Assembly (NCBI GenBank): GCA_016710595.1
Contig: JADJVM010000009.1
Span: forward strand, 62,001 to 126,000
Length of the DNA: 64,000 nt
Origin: Niastella sp.
GTDB taxonomy: Bacteria; Bacteroidota; Bacteroidia; Chitinophagales; Chitinophagaceae
Direction: 5' to 3'
Part shown: piece after piece, positions 9,843 to 19,252 of the stretch
Layout of the letters: each line of letters opens with the position of its first letter
How positions within the stretch are numbered: the first letter of the stretch is position 1
Notes under the pieces: model-generated
Databases searched by the model: none
Told to the model about the DNA's origin: nothing
Seen by the model: only the letters and a program-made list of their open reading frames with translations
Position numbers and translations under genes: made by a program

Positions 9843-10292
9843 ATGTATATATTTGATTCAAATAAGCCTATTGCCATTGGTTGCGATCACGCAGGCTTTG
9901 ATGTAAAAGAAGACCTGCTCTCTTTTTTAGATGGAAAAGAAATGAAGTATAAAGATTTTGGGACTTTTAGTACCGAATCGGTTGACTATCCCGATTTTGC
10001 ACATCCTGTAGCATATTCGGTAGCAAACGGCGAGACGGCATTTGGTATCCTTTTGTGCGGTAGTGCGAATGGCGTTGCGATCACCGCTAATAAACACCCG
10101 GGCATCAGGGCAGCTATTTGCTGGGGCGAAGAACTTGCCGAACTGGCACGTAAACACAATAATGCAAATATTATTTGTATTCCTGCACGTTTTATTACCG
10201 ATGGGCTGGCCGAAAAAATGTTGGATATTTTTATGAATACCGCATTTGAAGGTGGCCGCCACGAAAGAAGGGTAGAAAAAATAGCTTGCTAA
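9843..10292 (+). CDS. rpiB: Ribose-5-phosphate isomerase B (RpiB/LacAB family)
   Basis: 149 residues, typical for RpiB. The N-terminal AIGCDHAGFDVKE block, the cysteine motif GILLCGSANGVAI (the catalytic Cys of RpiB) and the KHNNANIICIPAR block with the family's histidine are all present. It interconverts ribulose-5-phosphate and ribose-5-phosphate in the cytoplasmic pentose phosphate pathway. It is a single gene flanked by non-coding stretches. About 100 bp upstream is a TTTAATA/TATTAAA inverted repeat at 9720-9738 of unknown meaning. Confidence 0.93.
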   Translation: MYIFDSNKPIAIGCDHAGFDVKEDLLSFLDGKEMKYKDFGTFSTESVDYPDFAHPVAYSVANGETAFGILLCGSANGVAITANKHPGIRAAICWGEELAELARKHNNANIICIPARFITDGLAEKMLDIFMNTAFEGGRHERRVEKIAC

Positions 10293-10356
10293 AAAAGGAC
10301 CTCTTTTTTTTCACCGCTTATATAAGAATTATTTTAAAATAAAACCGAATGGTTAT

Positions 10357-10377
10357 TTTGCTTAAAATTTAAGCAAA
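10357..10377. promoter_or_regulatory. Perfect inverted repeat abutting the start codon of the M28 peptidase gene
   Basis: TTTGCTTAAA, one central base, TTTAAGCAAA: a 10+1+10 perfect palindrome ending on the A of the ATG at 10377. As DNA it could be an operator; as RNA it would form a hairpin that hides the ribosome entry region. Function is inferred from position only. Confidence 0.45.
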
Positions 10378-11954
10378 TGAAAAAACTCCTTTTTATTCCC
10401 CTGCTTTTAATTGCAGGTATGCTTACTGCACAAAAAGATGATGCTGCAAAATATGCAAACCTTATTACGGAAGCAGGATTACAACAACATTTAAATATTA
10501 TTGCAAGCGCCGAAATGGAGGGCCGTGAAACCGGCACAGAAGGGCAACGAAAAGCAGCCGCATATATTGAAGGGCAGTTCCAGGCATTGGGCCTCACTAC
10601 CTCCGAAACATTAAATGGTTACCAGCAATATTATCCTTTATACAGCAATCGTTTATTAGAAAGTAAAGTTTCTATCGGTAATAACGAATTAACATTCGGC
10701 CAGGAATATATCATTCCTTTTCAAGAAAATAAAGACATTTCTATTAAAGCCAATGAATTCATTTTTGCCGGTTATGGAATTGAAGATGAAAAATATTCTG
10801 ATTATAAGAATATACAGGTGGCCGGAAAAGTAATTGTGATTTTTTTAGGTGAACCCAAAAATGCAGAAGGAAATTACATTGTAAGTGGCAGCAACAAACC
10901 AAGTGAATGGACTTATCCCGGCCTATCCAATAAATTAGAACTTGCTGCCCGTAAAGGGGTAAAAGCAGTATTGCTGATAAACCCGAATATGGACAAACCC
11001 AGTAGCCGGATGATTGCAAACAGCAAACAAACAAATCCACGATATCCCGAAAAACCTTCTATAAAACAGGCAAAGTATATTTTAATCACACATGAGTATG
11101 CTGAACAATTAATTCCCGGCTTTGGTCATTTATTAAAAATGGCTAAAATGAAAAATGTATTTACTGATACAGAAGCGTGGACAAAAAAAATAAAATTTAA
11201 ACTGAAATATAAAAAATACACTGAAAAAATAGCTGCCAGCAATGTAATTGGGCTGATAGAGGGTACCGATAAAAAAGATGAATACGTATTTATAACAGCG
11301 CATTACGACCACCTGGGTATGCATGATGGAAAAATTTATTATGGAGCTGATGATGACGGCAGTGGTACCTGTGCCGTAATAGAAATGGCAACGGCTTTTG
11401 CAAAAGCCAAAGCAGATGGCAACGGCCCAAGGCGAACCATTGTTTTTATGACCGTAAGTGGAGAAGAGAAGGGACTTTGGGGAAGTGAGTATTATACCGA
11501 TAACCCGGTGTTTCCTTTAAATAAAACTTCGGTGGATTTGAATATTGATATGATTGGCCGCATTGATTCCGAACGTAAAAAAGACGATACCTTAAATTAT
11601 GTATATGTGGTGGGGCACGATAAAATAAGCAGTGAAATGCCATTGATCAATGAAGCTATGAATGATAAATACACCGGGCTGGTATTAGATTATAAATTTG
11701 ATGACCCCAGGGATCCTGAAAAGATTTATTTCCGTAGCGACCATTACAATTTTGCCCGCAAAGGGGTTCCCGTATTATTTTTTTATGATGGCATGTTAAA
11801 AGCAGATTACCATAAACCAACTGATACTGTAGATAAGATCACCTGGCCTCTGTACGAAAAAAGAACACGGATGATTTTTCATACTGCATGGGAAATGGCA
11901 AATAGGGACAATATGCTCATAAGAGATAAACCCATCCCAACTTTAACCCGGTAA
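10377..11954 (+). CDS. Secreted M28-family zinc aminopeptidase
   Basis: 525 residues with a signal peptide (MKKLLFIPLLLIAGMLTAQ). The two-zinc M28 ligands appear in order: His in ITAHYDHLG (near 306), Asp in GADDDGSG (near 323), the Glu pair in VSGEEKGLWGSEYY (near 360), Asp in NIDMIGRI (near 390) and His in RSDHYNFARKGVP (near 453). An inserted PA-like segment (about 120-270) precedes the catalytic half, as in many Bacteroidota M28 enzymes. Likely role: removal of N-terminal residues from peptides in the periplasm or outside the cell. A palindrome touches its start codon and a strong terminator follows. Confidence 0.92.
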   Translation: MKKLLFIPLLLIAGMLTAQKDDAAKYANLITEAGLQQHLNIIASAEMEGRETGTEGQRKAAAYIEGQFQALGLTTSETLNGYQQYYPLYSNRLLESKVSIGNNELTFGQEYIIPFQENKDISIKANEFIFAGYGIEDEKYSDYKNIQVAGKVIVIFLGEPKNAEGNYIVSGSNKPSEWTYPGLSNKLELAARKGVKAVLLINPNMDKPSSRMIANSKQTNPRYPEKPSIKQAKYILITHEYAEQLIPGFGHLLKMAKMKNVFTDTEAWTKKIKFKLKYKKYTEKIAASNVIGLIEGTDKKDEYVFITAHYDHLGMHDGKIYYGADDDGSGTCAVIEMATAFAKAKADGNGPRRTIVFMTVSGEEKGLWGSEYYTDNPVFPLNKTSVDLNIDMIGRIDSERKKDDTLNYVYVVGHDKISSEMPLINEAMNDKYTGLVLDYKFDDPRDPEKIYFRSDHYNFARKGVPVLFFYDGMLKADYHKPTDTVDKITWPLYEKRTRMIFHTAWEMANRDNMLIRDKPIPTLTR

Positions 11955-11974
11955 GTAAATAAAATAATTGTTGA

Positions 11975-12009
11975 GGGATGAGAAAAATAATTTCTCATCC
12001 CATTTTTTT
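11975..12009 (+). terminator. Terminator of the M28 peptidase gene
   Basis: GGGATGAGAAA (11975-11985) and TTTCTCATCCC (11991-12001) form a perfect 11-bp stem with a 5-nt loop. A T7 run follows. Confidence 0.88.
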
Positions 12010-12314
12010 AATTTTGCATTTTTGGGTAGTTCAAAAAATTTTTCTTCAACACTTTGTTTTAATGCAGTAAAATCTTCTTTTTTACAATTGAATTGCAGCA
12101 CCGAGAGAACAACTTATGCAATGAGTAAACGCCGCCGGGGGGGTAAATTTAATTTTCATAAAATATATATGTAAGGTTAAACTGCTATGATACGAATATA
12201 ATAAAAATAAATGATTGTGGGGCAGCAGCATTTTTTTTACCCTTGCCATTAAAAAAAGAATTAATAATGCACTTATTATTTTCTTACTAACTTTCAAAGT
12301 TGTAATACTGATTT
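12010..12314. other. Non-coding interval before the antiporter gene
   Basis: About 300 bp with no convincing gene. A TAATTTTG element at 12009-12016 fits the Bacteroidota -7 consensus but overlaps the terminator tail. A G7 run occurs at about 12138. AACTTTcAAAGTT near 12290 is a short palindrome just ahead of the antiporter start. Short open frames here have poor codon use and no recognisable product. Confidence 0.4.
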
Positions 12315-13562
12315 ATGAGTGTAATTTTCATTTTGGTTTTATGCAGCCTTATTATTTTGGCATATTTGTTTGAAATAACCCTGGCTAAATTTCGGATACC
12401 TTCCGTAATATTTTTATTATTCCTGGGGTGGACGGTAAGAAAAATTGCATTGTACTATGATATGGTGATCCCCGACCTATCGGGCGCCCTGGCCATACTG
12501 GGCACTGTGGGTTTAATATTAATTGTGCTGGAAGGCGCCATGGAACTGGAGCTGAACAAAAAGAAATTTACGATTGTAAAAAAATCTTTTATCGTAGCAC
12601 TATTCCCCATGCTGGGATTGGCCATCATTACCGCCCTGCTCATCCATTTTATTTGGGGCTACGATTTTTATCAGTCACTCGGCAATATCATACCCATTGC
12701 TGTAATCAGTAGCTCAGTGGCTATTCCCAGTGCAAAAAGTCTTTCATCGTACAACCGGGAATTTGTGGTGTACGAAAGCAGCATGTCGGATATTATGGGC
12801 GTTATCCTTTTTAATTTCATTTCATTGAATGCAGCTTTCTCAATGAATTCAGTAGGGCATTTCTTTATTGAGATTGCAGGCATCATTGTTATTTCATTTG
12901 TAGCCACTTTGCTTTTATCATATTTATTGGGCAAAATAGAACATGAAGTAAAATTTGTACCCATCATTGTACTCACCATTTTAATCTATGAAATTTCAAA
13001 ACTTTTTCATTTACCATCACTGGTTTTTATTATGGTATTCGGCTTGTTTCTTGCCAACCTCGACGAATTAAAATTCATCAAAGGGATCGAGTTCTTAAAA
13101 CCGGTTTCGCTTAACAAAGAAGTGGCCCGTTTCCTGGGTATGACCAAGGAGCTTACCTTTTTAATAAAAACACTTTTCTTTTTGTTATTTGGATTTTTAA
13201 TAAAATCTTCTGAGTTGTTTAATACTGAAACACTCATTTTATCTATTGCCATTACGCTGCTCATGTATGTACTGCGTTATCTACAATTGCGAATTTCTAA
13301 ATTACCGGTTACGCCTTTATTATTCGTTGCGCCCAGGGGGCTTATCACAGTATTATTGTTTTTATCTATCCCGGTAAGTATGCGTTTGCCATTGGTAAAT
13401 AATTCAATGATCATACAGATCATTGTGCTTACCGGCTTAATCATGATGTTTGGTTTAATGGCCACGGGTAAAGAACAAAATCCACAGGAAGAAGAGGTAG
13501 CAAAAGAAAACAACCAGGAAGATAATATGGTGGACCTGCCTGCGCCTCCTACAGTTGAATAA
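12315..13562 (+). CDS. Cation:proton antiporter (CPA family)
   Basis: 415 residues, almost entirely hydrophobic with about 11-12 transmembrane segments and a short acidic cytoplasmic tail (KEQNPQEEEVAKENNQEDN). The core segment SSSVAIPSAKSLSSYNREFVVYESSMSDIMGVILFN resembles the ion-binding region of CPA-type Na+(K+)/H+ antiporters, with an SD pair where ND or DD is found in others. Expected role: pH and cation homeostasis in the inner membrane. Substrate ion cannot be told from sequence. It is convergent with typA. Confidence 0.85.
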   Translation: MSVIFILVLCSLIILAYLFEITLAKFRIPSVIFLLFLGWTVRKIALYYDMVIPDLSGALAILGTVGLILIVLEGAMELELNKKKFTIVKKSFIVALFPMLGLAIITALLIHFIWGYDFYQSLGNIIPIAVISSSVAIPSAKSLSSYNREFVVYESSMSDIMGVILFNFISLNAAFSMNSVGHFFIEIAGIIVISFVATLLLSYLLGKIEHEVKFVPIIVLTILIYEISKLFHLPSLVFIMVFGLFLANLDELKFIKGIEFLKPVSLNKEVARFLGMTKELTFLIKTLFFLLFGFLIKSSELFNTETLILSIAITLLMYVLRYLQLRISKLPVTPLLFVAPRGLITVLLFLSIPVSMRLPLVNNSMIIQIIVLTGLIMMFGLMATGKEQNPQEEEVAKENNQEDNMVDLPAPPTVE

Positions 13563-13633
13563 GTTTTATTTCATAAATAATCGTTCAAAAAAAATCTTTA
13601 AAATAGCATTCCAAAATTTAAAAAGTTATTTAC

Positions 13634-13663
13634 AAAAAAAATCCACGCAGTTGCTGCATGGAT
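13634..13663 (-). terminator. Terminator of typA
   Basis: ATCCACGCAG and CTGCATGGAT (13641-13663) form a stem with one mismatch and a very short loop. On the minus strand it is followed by a U-run (A-run 13634-13640). It lies 25 bp after the typA stop. Confidence 0.75.
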
Positions 13664-13687
13664 GAATATTATTTATATCAAAGGTAA

Positions 13688-15499
13688 TTAGATAGCTTCC
13701 TGTGCCATTTGCTTGCTCATTCGCTTGCGATCGTCTTCATTTAAAATTACTTTACGCAAACGGATGCTTTTGGGTGTACATTCTATACACTCGTCAAACT
13801 CAATATACTCCATACATTCTTCCAGCGACATTTGAATTTTAGGAGCTATACGGGCTGCATCGTCAGCGCCACTGGCTCGATGGTTGGTAAGCTTTTTAGC
13901 TTCGGTAGCATTTACTACCAGGTCTCCTGGTTTTATATGTTCAGCAATAATTTGGCCCGCATACACTTCTTCTCCCGGATCTACAAAAAAGCGTCCACGG
14001 TCTTGTAATTTATCAATTGAGTAACCTGTTGTACGCTCGGTAGTTTTATTGAGTAATACACCATTGTTACGTCCCGGGATAGGTCCTTTCCAGGGTTTGT
14101 ATTCACTAAAGCGGTGGGCCATTACGGCTTCGCCGGCTGTACTGGTAAGCATATTACTTCTTAACCCGATAAGCCCACGGCTGGGAATTTCAAATTCAAG
14201 GTGCTGCATTTCGCCTTTGCTTTCCATCACATGCATTTCACCTTTACGTTGTGTTACCAGGTCAATTACTTTTCCGCTAAATTCCGCCGGTACATCTACC
14301 ACCAATATTTCGAATGGTTCACTTTTTACACCATTAATCTCTTTGATCAACACTTGTGGTTGGCCCACCGTAAGTTCAAAACCTTCCCGGCGCATGGTTT
14401 CTATTAAAACACCCAGGTGAAGGATGCCCCTTCCATATACTGAGAAGCTATCGGCGCTATCACTATCTTCTACTCTTAGCGCCAGGTTTTTTTCTGTTTC
14501 TTTCATCAGCCTGTCACGCAAGTGGCGGCTGGTAACAAACTTTCCTTCCCGGCCAAAAAACGGTGAATTGTTGATGCTGAACTGCATACTCATCGTAGGT
14601 TCATCAACACTTATTACCGGTAATGCTTCGGGGTTTTCTACATCGGCAATGGTATCACCAATATTAAATTCTTCTAATCCTACTACGGCACAAATATCGC
14701 CGGCCTTTACTTCTGTAACTTTCTTTTTACCCATTCCCTCAAAAACATACAGTTCTTTTATCTTCATTTTTTTGATGATATCGCCAGCCTGCATCAATGC
14801 GATTTGTTGATTTTCTTTTATTACACCACGGGCTACTTTACCTACTGCAATCCTACCCAAAAAAGAACTATAATCTAACGATGTGATTTGCATTTGCAAT
14901 GGCCCTGCTGCCACTTTTGGTTCGGGAACGTATTCTAAAATCCCATCCAGCAGGGGATTAATATTATCTATTTGTACCAATGAATTATTGAACCAACCGT
15001 TTTTGCCCGAACCATAAAATGTAGGGAAATCTAATTGCTCTTCTGTAGCATCTAAGTTAAAGAAGAGTTCAAAAACTGCATCGTGTACTTCATCGGGGCG
15101 GCAATTGGGTTTATCTACTTTATTAATTACAACAATGGGTTTCAAATTTAATTGTAATGCTTTCTGCAATACAAAACGGGTTTGCGGCATAGGGCCTTCA
15201 AATGCATCTACCAATAATATTACACCATCTGCCATCTTTAAAACCCTTTCTACTTCTCCACCAAAATCACTATGGCCCGGTGTGTCAATTACATTTATTT
15301 TTACGCCTTTGTATTGTACTGCTGCGTTCTTGCTAAATATCGTAATGCCTCTTTCTCTTTCCAGGTCGTTGCTATCCATAATGAGGTCCCCGGTATCCTG
15401 GTTATCCCTGAATACATTGGTAGTATGTAAGATCTTATCAACCAGAGTGGTTTTGCCATGATCTACGTGGGCAATAATTGCGATGTTGCGAATTTGCAT
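13688..15499 (-). CDS. typA: Ribosome-associated translational GTPase TypA/BipA
   Basis: 603 residues, the normal TypA length. The G1 motif AHVDHGKTT is at residues ~10-18, followed by the switch II segment DTPGHSDFGGEVERVLKMADG and the G4 motif NKVDKP. TypA-specific C-terminal text follows (SRGLIGLRSNMLT and the ..HRASGADDAARIAP.. block). It binds the ribosome in the cytoplasm and aids assembly and stress adaptation. It is a single gene with its own promoter and terminator; the promoter implies a leader of only about a dozen bases. Confidence 0.97.
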   Translation of the reverse strand: MQIRNIAIIAHVDHGKTTLVDKILHTTNVFRDNQDTGDLIMDSNDLERERGITIFSKNAAVQYKGVKINVIDTPGHSDFGGEVERVLKMADGVILLVDAFEGPMPQTRFVLQKALQLNLKPIVVINKVDKPNCRPDEVHDAVFELFFNLDATEEQLDFPTFYGSGKNGWFNNSLVQIDNINPLLDGILEYVPEPKVAAGPLQMQITSLDYSSFLGRIAVGKVARGVIKENQQIALMQAGDIIKKMKIKELYVFEGMGKKKVTEVKAGDICAVVGLEEFNIGDTIADVENPEALPVISVDEPTMSMQFSINNSPFFGREGKFVTSRHLRDRLMKETEKNLALRVEDSDSADSFSVYGRGILHLGVLIETMRREGFELTVGQPQVLIKEINGVKSEPFEILVVDVPAEFSGKVIDLVTQRKGEMHVMESKGEMQHLEFEIPSRGLIGLRSNMLTSTAGEAVMAHRFSEYKPWKGPIPGRNNGVLLNKTTERTTGYSIDKLQDRGRFFVDPGEEVYAGQIIAEHIKPGDLVVNATEAKKLTNHRASGADDAARIAPKIQMSLEECMEYIEFDECIECTPKSIRLRKVILNEDDRKRMSKQMAQEAI

Positions 15500-15516
15500 A
15501 ATTAAATTTGAGGGCG

Positions 15517-15524
15517 CAAAGGTA
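15517..15524 (-). promoter_or_regulatory. typA: -7 element of the typA promoter
   Basis: On the minus strand this reads TACCTTTG, an exact TAnnTTTG match, 17 bp upstream of the typA ATG. No good TTG is seen at -33. The predicted start site leaves a leader of roughly 10-12 nt. Confidence 0.6.
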
Positions 15525-15688
15525 CGGCTTTATAACGGTTTTTCAGGTACTATTTCAGGTTTAATTGTGAATGGATTTCCAACATTTTTAACTAAACAGC
15601 TTAAAAATAAGTCATTACATAAAGCAAAAGGGCTTAATTGTTGCATAAGCAGCAATTATACTATAATATTGTAACCAAAAAATAACAA

Positions 15689-16156
15689 ATGCCATTTTTA
15701 CAGCCCTTATTGAAAACAACCTGCCTGCTCCTTTTCACCCAGATTTGTTTTGCACAGGTAAAAACCAACGCCAAAAAAAATGTAAAAGCAAGCACCCCGG
15801 TTGTAAAAGTAACCGCCTGCCCCGATGCATTTCATTATCATACAAACAATCTTGGGAATGGTAAAAAGAAGTTCCCGCTTTCTTTAAATTTTTTAATTAG
15901 CAAAGACAGTGTATTGATCAGCCGCAATAAGCCAGACTCAACCCTGGAGCGCTTTCAAAGCTATGCCATATTGGAAAAAGATTGCAGTGATTATAATGCT
16001 AAAAAAATAAAATACCACCTGAGCTTTGTTCAATACAAACAAACCAAATACGCCTGGCTTTACCTGGATCCCAATGCCGGTAAAATCACAATAAGTTTTA
16101 CACCCGATATGGAGCCACGCATATATGATATTGATAAAACGCTGGCAGTTCCTTAA
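15689..16156 (+). CDS. Secreted protein of unknown function (155 aa)
   Basis: Not recognised. The first ~23 residues form a signal peptide (hydrophobic stretch LLKTTCLLLFTQICFAQ). The mature part begins Lys/Thr-rich, then has two cysteines (near 44 and 99 of the precursor) and alternating hydrophobic residues suggesting a beta-rich fold. No membrane segment or known motif. Codon use looks like that of its neighbours, so it is probably a real gene. It is followed by a small membrane-protein gene 76 bp downstream. Confidence 0.6.
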   Translation: MPFLQPLLKTTCLLLFTQICFAQVKTNAKKNVKASTPVVKVTACPDAFHYHTNNLGNGKKKFPLSLNFLISKDSVLISRNKPDSTLERFQSYAILEKDCSDYNAKKIKYHLSFVQYKQTKYAWLYLDPNAGKITISFTPDMEPRIYDIDKTLAVP

Positions 16157-16231
16157 CGGATAATTAAGAAAAATTTTGCTGTGCCTTGCGTCTTTTGTAT
16201 GATGTTTGATTAAAAAAAGAAAACAAATAAA

Positions 16232-16561
16232 ATGAAAATACTCAATCCGGCAAATACACAAAATAAACCATTGCCCCATCTTGCTATCTGTATTTTATTA
16301 GATGCGATCGGCATGTTAAGTTTTAGCCTACCCTTTATAGGTGAGTTCTCAGATGTAATATGGGCGCCATTATCCGGCCTTATCTACTTCAGGATGTTTG
16401 GCGGAAAAATGGGGCTTTTTGGTGGTATGTTTAGTTTCTTAGAAGAGATATTGCCTTTTACAGATATCATTCCCACTTTTACACTAAGCTGGCTATTGCG
16501 GTACAGGCAAATGAGTAAAGACCCAAAGCCATTACAAACCATTGTAATTAAGGCAAAATAA
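16232..16561 (+). CDS. Small membrane protein of unknown function (109 aa)
   Basis: Residues about 15-40 (LAICILLDAIGMLSFSLPFIG) and 43-95 (IWAPLSGLIYFRMFGGKMGLFGGMFSFLEEILPFTDIIPTFTLSWLL) are hydrophobic, giving two or three membrane segments with charged ends. Family not recognised. A terminator directly follows, so the gene ends a transcript, possibly shared with the secreted protein upstream. Confidence 0.6.
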   Translation: MKILNPANTQNKPLPHLAICILLDAIGMLSFSLPFIGEFSDVIWAPLSGLIYFRMFGGKMGLFGGMFSFLEEILPFTDIIPTFTLSWLLRYRQMSKDPKPLQTIVIKAK

Positions 16562-16584
16562 ATTTTCTTAAGGCTTATAATATT

Positions 16585-16612
16585 AAAACTGCATAATCCA
16601 TGCAGTTTTTTT
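16585..16612 (+). terminator. Terminator after the small membrane protein
   Basis: AAAACTGCAT (16585-16594) and ATGCAGTTTT (16600-16609) form a perfect 10-bp stem with a 5-nt loop, followed by further T. Confidence 0.85.
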
Positions 16613-16635
16613 AATTTTATACCCAAATCATTTAT

Positions 16636-18540
16636 ATGAAAATAATAATCAGTGTACTTTTATCATTGTTTTTAACAACTACCCTATTTGCTCAAACTCA
16701 ATTTGCAGCCTTACAATTTTCGCCGGAAAAACCCCAGCAAAACCAGGAACTGAGTTTTGATTATAACCAGGCGTATTCTTCTTTAATAAGAAAATCACCA
16801 ATAGATGTTGCCATTTATGAGTTTACCAGTACCGGCATAAAAGTGCTGGAGCCTAAGATGGTAAAAAAAGGCGATCATTATACTGCTAAAATACCTATTG
16901 ACAGCAATACGAATGCCGTTGCATTTTTATTTAGCAGTAAAGAGGATAAAGATATTAATGCCGATAAAGGCTATATCATACCGATATACAACAACAATGG
17001 CCAGCCCGTACCGGAATATTACAGCACCCGGAGTAATATATATGCGGTATGGGGTGAAAGCATTTTAGGTTTACAAAATAACAGCAGTAAAGCATATAGC
17101 TTTCTTAACGAAGCCATAAATAGCAACCCTGAATTAAAAGGAAATATAAGTGTAGCGGGAACTTTTTTAAATTTATTAAACCGGGAAAAGAAAAAAGAAG
17201 CAGAACCCGAAATTATAAAATTTTTGAAGGATGCAACCAGCCCGGCCTGGCAAACAGAAAAAGGATATACGCTTAAAAACCAGTGGTACAGCCGTTTTAA
17301 AATGAAAGAAGAGGCAGATAAGCTCATGGCTGAAATGAAAGAGAAATTTCCGAATGGGGATTGGAAAAAGAATGAGATAATAAGGGCGATTGCCACCGAA
17401 AAAGATAAAACAAAAAAAATTGAACAAATTGAAAATTTCGCAAAAGATTATCCTGAATTTGCGAAAGACAAAAATGTTATCAATTATTTACAAACCCTTT
17501 TAGCTAATAGCTATGCTGCAGATAAAGATTGGAATGCATTTTTTAAAGCTACCAATAAAATGGCGCCAGCCGAAAGGGCATCGTTATATAATAACATAGC
17601 CTGGAACCTGGCTGAGAAAAACGAAGCCATGCAGGAGGCAAAAAAAATGTCTTATGAAGCCACTACCTGGGCCAAAAATGAAATAACAAAACCCACAGAG
17701 GAAAAACCAGGATCCTTTACTAAAGAACAGTGGAAAAAGAACCGGGAAAGAAACTATGCTATGTATGCTGACAGCTATGCATTCATTCTATACCAGTTGG
17801 GAGATTATAAAGCAGGCTTACCGTATGCCAAAGAAGCCGCCACGATCAATGAATTGAAAGATGCAGAGTTGAATGAACGCTATGCCTTATTGGCTCAAAA
17901 AGAATTGCCAGCCGCTGCCGCCACCAAATTAATTGAAGGCTTTATCATTAACGATAATGCCACTGCCAAAACTAAAGAAGCATTAAAGGAATTATATACT
18001 CAAAAAAATAAAAATGAAGCTGGTTTTGATGTGTATTATGAAAAATTAGCAGCACAGGCAAAAATCAAACGCCGTGAAGAAATATTAAAAAATCAATTGG
18101 ATGAAGTAGCACCAAAATTTGCATTGAAAGATTTTGAAGGGAATGAAGTAAGCCTGGTATCACTAAAAGGAAAAGTGGTGGTAGTAGATTTTTGGGCTAC
18201 CTGGTGCGGGCCTTGTATTGCTTCCATGCCGGCTATGAAAAAAGCACAGGATAAATATAAAGGAAACGACAAAGTAAAATTTGTATTTATTGATACCTGG
18301 GAAAATGTAGAAGACAAGAAAAAAAATGCTATGGAATTTATGGAAAATAAAGGTTATGATTTTCATGTGTTGCTCGATACAGAAGATAAAGTAGTGGGTG
18401 AATTTGGAGTAACCGGCATACCCACCAAATTTGTAATTGATGGCAATGGTAAGATCCGTTTTAAATCCGTTGGTTATTCTGGTAATTTAGATGGTTTGGT
18501 TGACGAATTGGATACCATGATTGAAATTGCCGGTAAATAA
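16636..18540 (+). CDS. Secreted TlpA-like thioredoxin-fold protein with long N-terminal region
   Basis: 634 residues. A signal peptide (MKIIISVLLSLFLTTTLFAQ) is followed by an N-terminal beta domain (about 20-140) and a helical TPR-like region (about 150-480). The C-terminal TlpA/AhpC-TSA domain (about 490-634) has the redox motif WATWCGPC near 520-527 and the cis-proline segment GVTGIPTKFVID. By family, such proteins reduce or exchange disulfides in the periplasm. The N-terminal region has no assigned function. The gene ends 5 bp before pdxH, so the two are likely co-transcribed. Confidence 0.85.
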   Translation: MKIIISVLLSLFLTTTLFAQTQFAALQFSPEKPQQNQELSFDYNQAYSSLIRKSPIDVAIYEFTSTGIKVLEPKMVKKGDHYTAKIPIDSNTNAVAFLFSSKEDKDINADKGYIIPIYNNNGQPVPEYYSTRSNIYAVWGESILGLQNNSSKAYSFLNEAINSNPELKGNISVAGTFLNLLNREKKKEAEPEIIKFLKDATSPAWQTEKGYTLKNQWYSRFKMKEEADKLMAEMKEKFPNGDWKKNEIIRAIATEKDKTKKIEQIENFAKDYPEFAKDKNVINYLQTLLANSYAADKDWNAFFKATNKMAPAERASLYNNIAWNLAEKNEAMQEAKKMSYEATTWAKNEITKPTEEKPGSFTKEQWKKNRERNYAMYADSYAFILYQLGDYKAGLPYAKEAATINELKDAELNERYALLAQKELPAAAATKLIEGFIINDNATAKTKEALKELYTQKNKNEAGFDVYYEKLAAQAKIKRREEILKNQLDEVAPKFALKDFEGNEVSLVSLKGKVVVVDFWATWCGPCIASMPAMKKAQDKYKGNDKVKFVFIDTWENVEDKKKNAMEFMENKGYDFHVLLDTEDKVVGEFGVTGIPTKFVIDGNGKIRFKSVGYSGNLDGLVDELDTMIEIAGK

Positions 18541-18545
18541 ATAGT

Positions 18546-19187
18546 ATGAGCCATATTGCAGACATCCGAAAGGATTACAAATTAAAAACATTGGATGAGC
18601 AGGATGTAGATGCCTCGCCCATCAAACAATTTAATGCATGGTGGGCAGAGGCCGAAGCCGCTCACATAGATGAAGTAAACGCAATGGTATTAAGTACCAT
18701 AGATGCTCAAATGATGCCGCATAGCCGTATTGTACTTTTAAAAGGAGTAGATGAAAAAGGATTTATTTTCTACACAAACTATCAAAGTGAAAAGGCACAA
18801 AATATTGCCGGCAATGCCCATGTTTCTTTATTGTTTTTTTGGAAAGAACTGGAACGGCAGGTGCGCATAACCGGCAGTGCAGAAAAAGTTTCGCAATCAG
18901 AAAGCGATGAATATTTTAATAGTCGCCCACCCGGTAGCCGCATTGGCGCCTGGGCATCGCCGCAAAGCACGGTGATTGCATCCAGGAAAATTTTAGAAAA
19001 GAATGTTTCAGAAATTGAAAAACGCTTTGCCAATAAAATGATTGAGCGCCCGCCCCATTGGGGTGGTTACCGGGTAATCCCTTCGGGTATTGAATTTTGG
19101 CAGGGTCGCCCCAGCCGGTTACACGACAGGATAAAATATTCTTTACATGATGATGGTAGTTGGAAAATTTACAGGCTTGCACCATAA
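18546..19187 (+). CDS. pdxH: Pyridoxamine 5'-phosphate oxidase
   Basis: 213 residues, the standard length. Diagnostic PdxH text: HSRIVLLKGVDEKGFIFYTNY (FMN and substrate binding), SRPPGSRIGAWASPQS, and the C-terminal signature EFWQGRPSRLHDRIKY. The FMN enzyme oxidises pyridoxamine or pyridoxine 5'-phosphate to pyridoxal 5'-phosphate in the cytoplasm. It follows the TlpA-like gene by 5 bp. A symmetric terminator separates it from convergent sodA. Confidence 0.97.
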   Translation: MSHIADIRKDYKLKTLDEQDVDASPIKQFNAWWAEAEAAHIDEVNAMVLSTIDAQMMPHSRIVLLKGVDEKGFIFYTNYQSEKAQNIAGNAHVSLLFFWKELERQVRITGSAEKVSQSESDEYFNSRPPGSRIGAWASPQSTVIASRKILEKNVSEIEKRFANKMIERPPHWGGYRVIPSGIEFWQGRPSRLHDRIKYSLHDDGSWKIYRLAP

Positions 19188-19207
19188 AATCATTATTAAA
19201 TTACATA

Positions 19208-19237
19208 AAAATGCCTTACAGTTTTGTAAGGCATTTT
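19208..19237. terminator. Bidirectional terminator between pdxH and sodA
   Basis: AAAATGCCTTACA (19208-19220) and TGTAAGGCATTTT (19225-19237) form a perfect 13-bp stem with a 4-nt loop, with U-ends on both strands. It serves two convergent genes. Confidence 0.85.
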
Positions 19238-19252
19238 AGGTTCTGAAAAAAA

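Noticed and set aside
11968..12174. A 68-codon plus-strand open frame after the M28 gene
   Set aside because: It overlaps the terminator hairpin, has low-complexity and biased composition and no recognisable features. Treated as non-coding.
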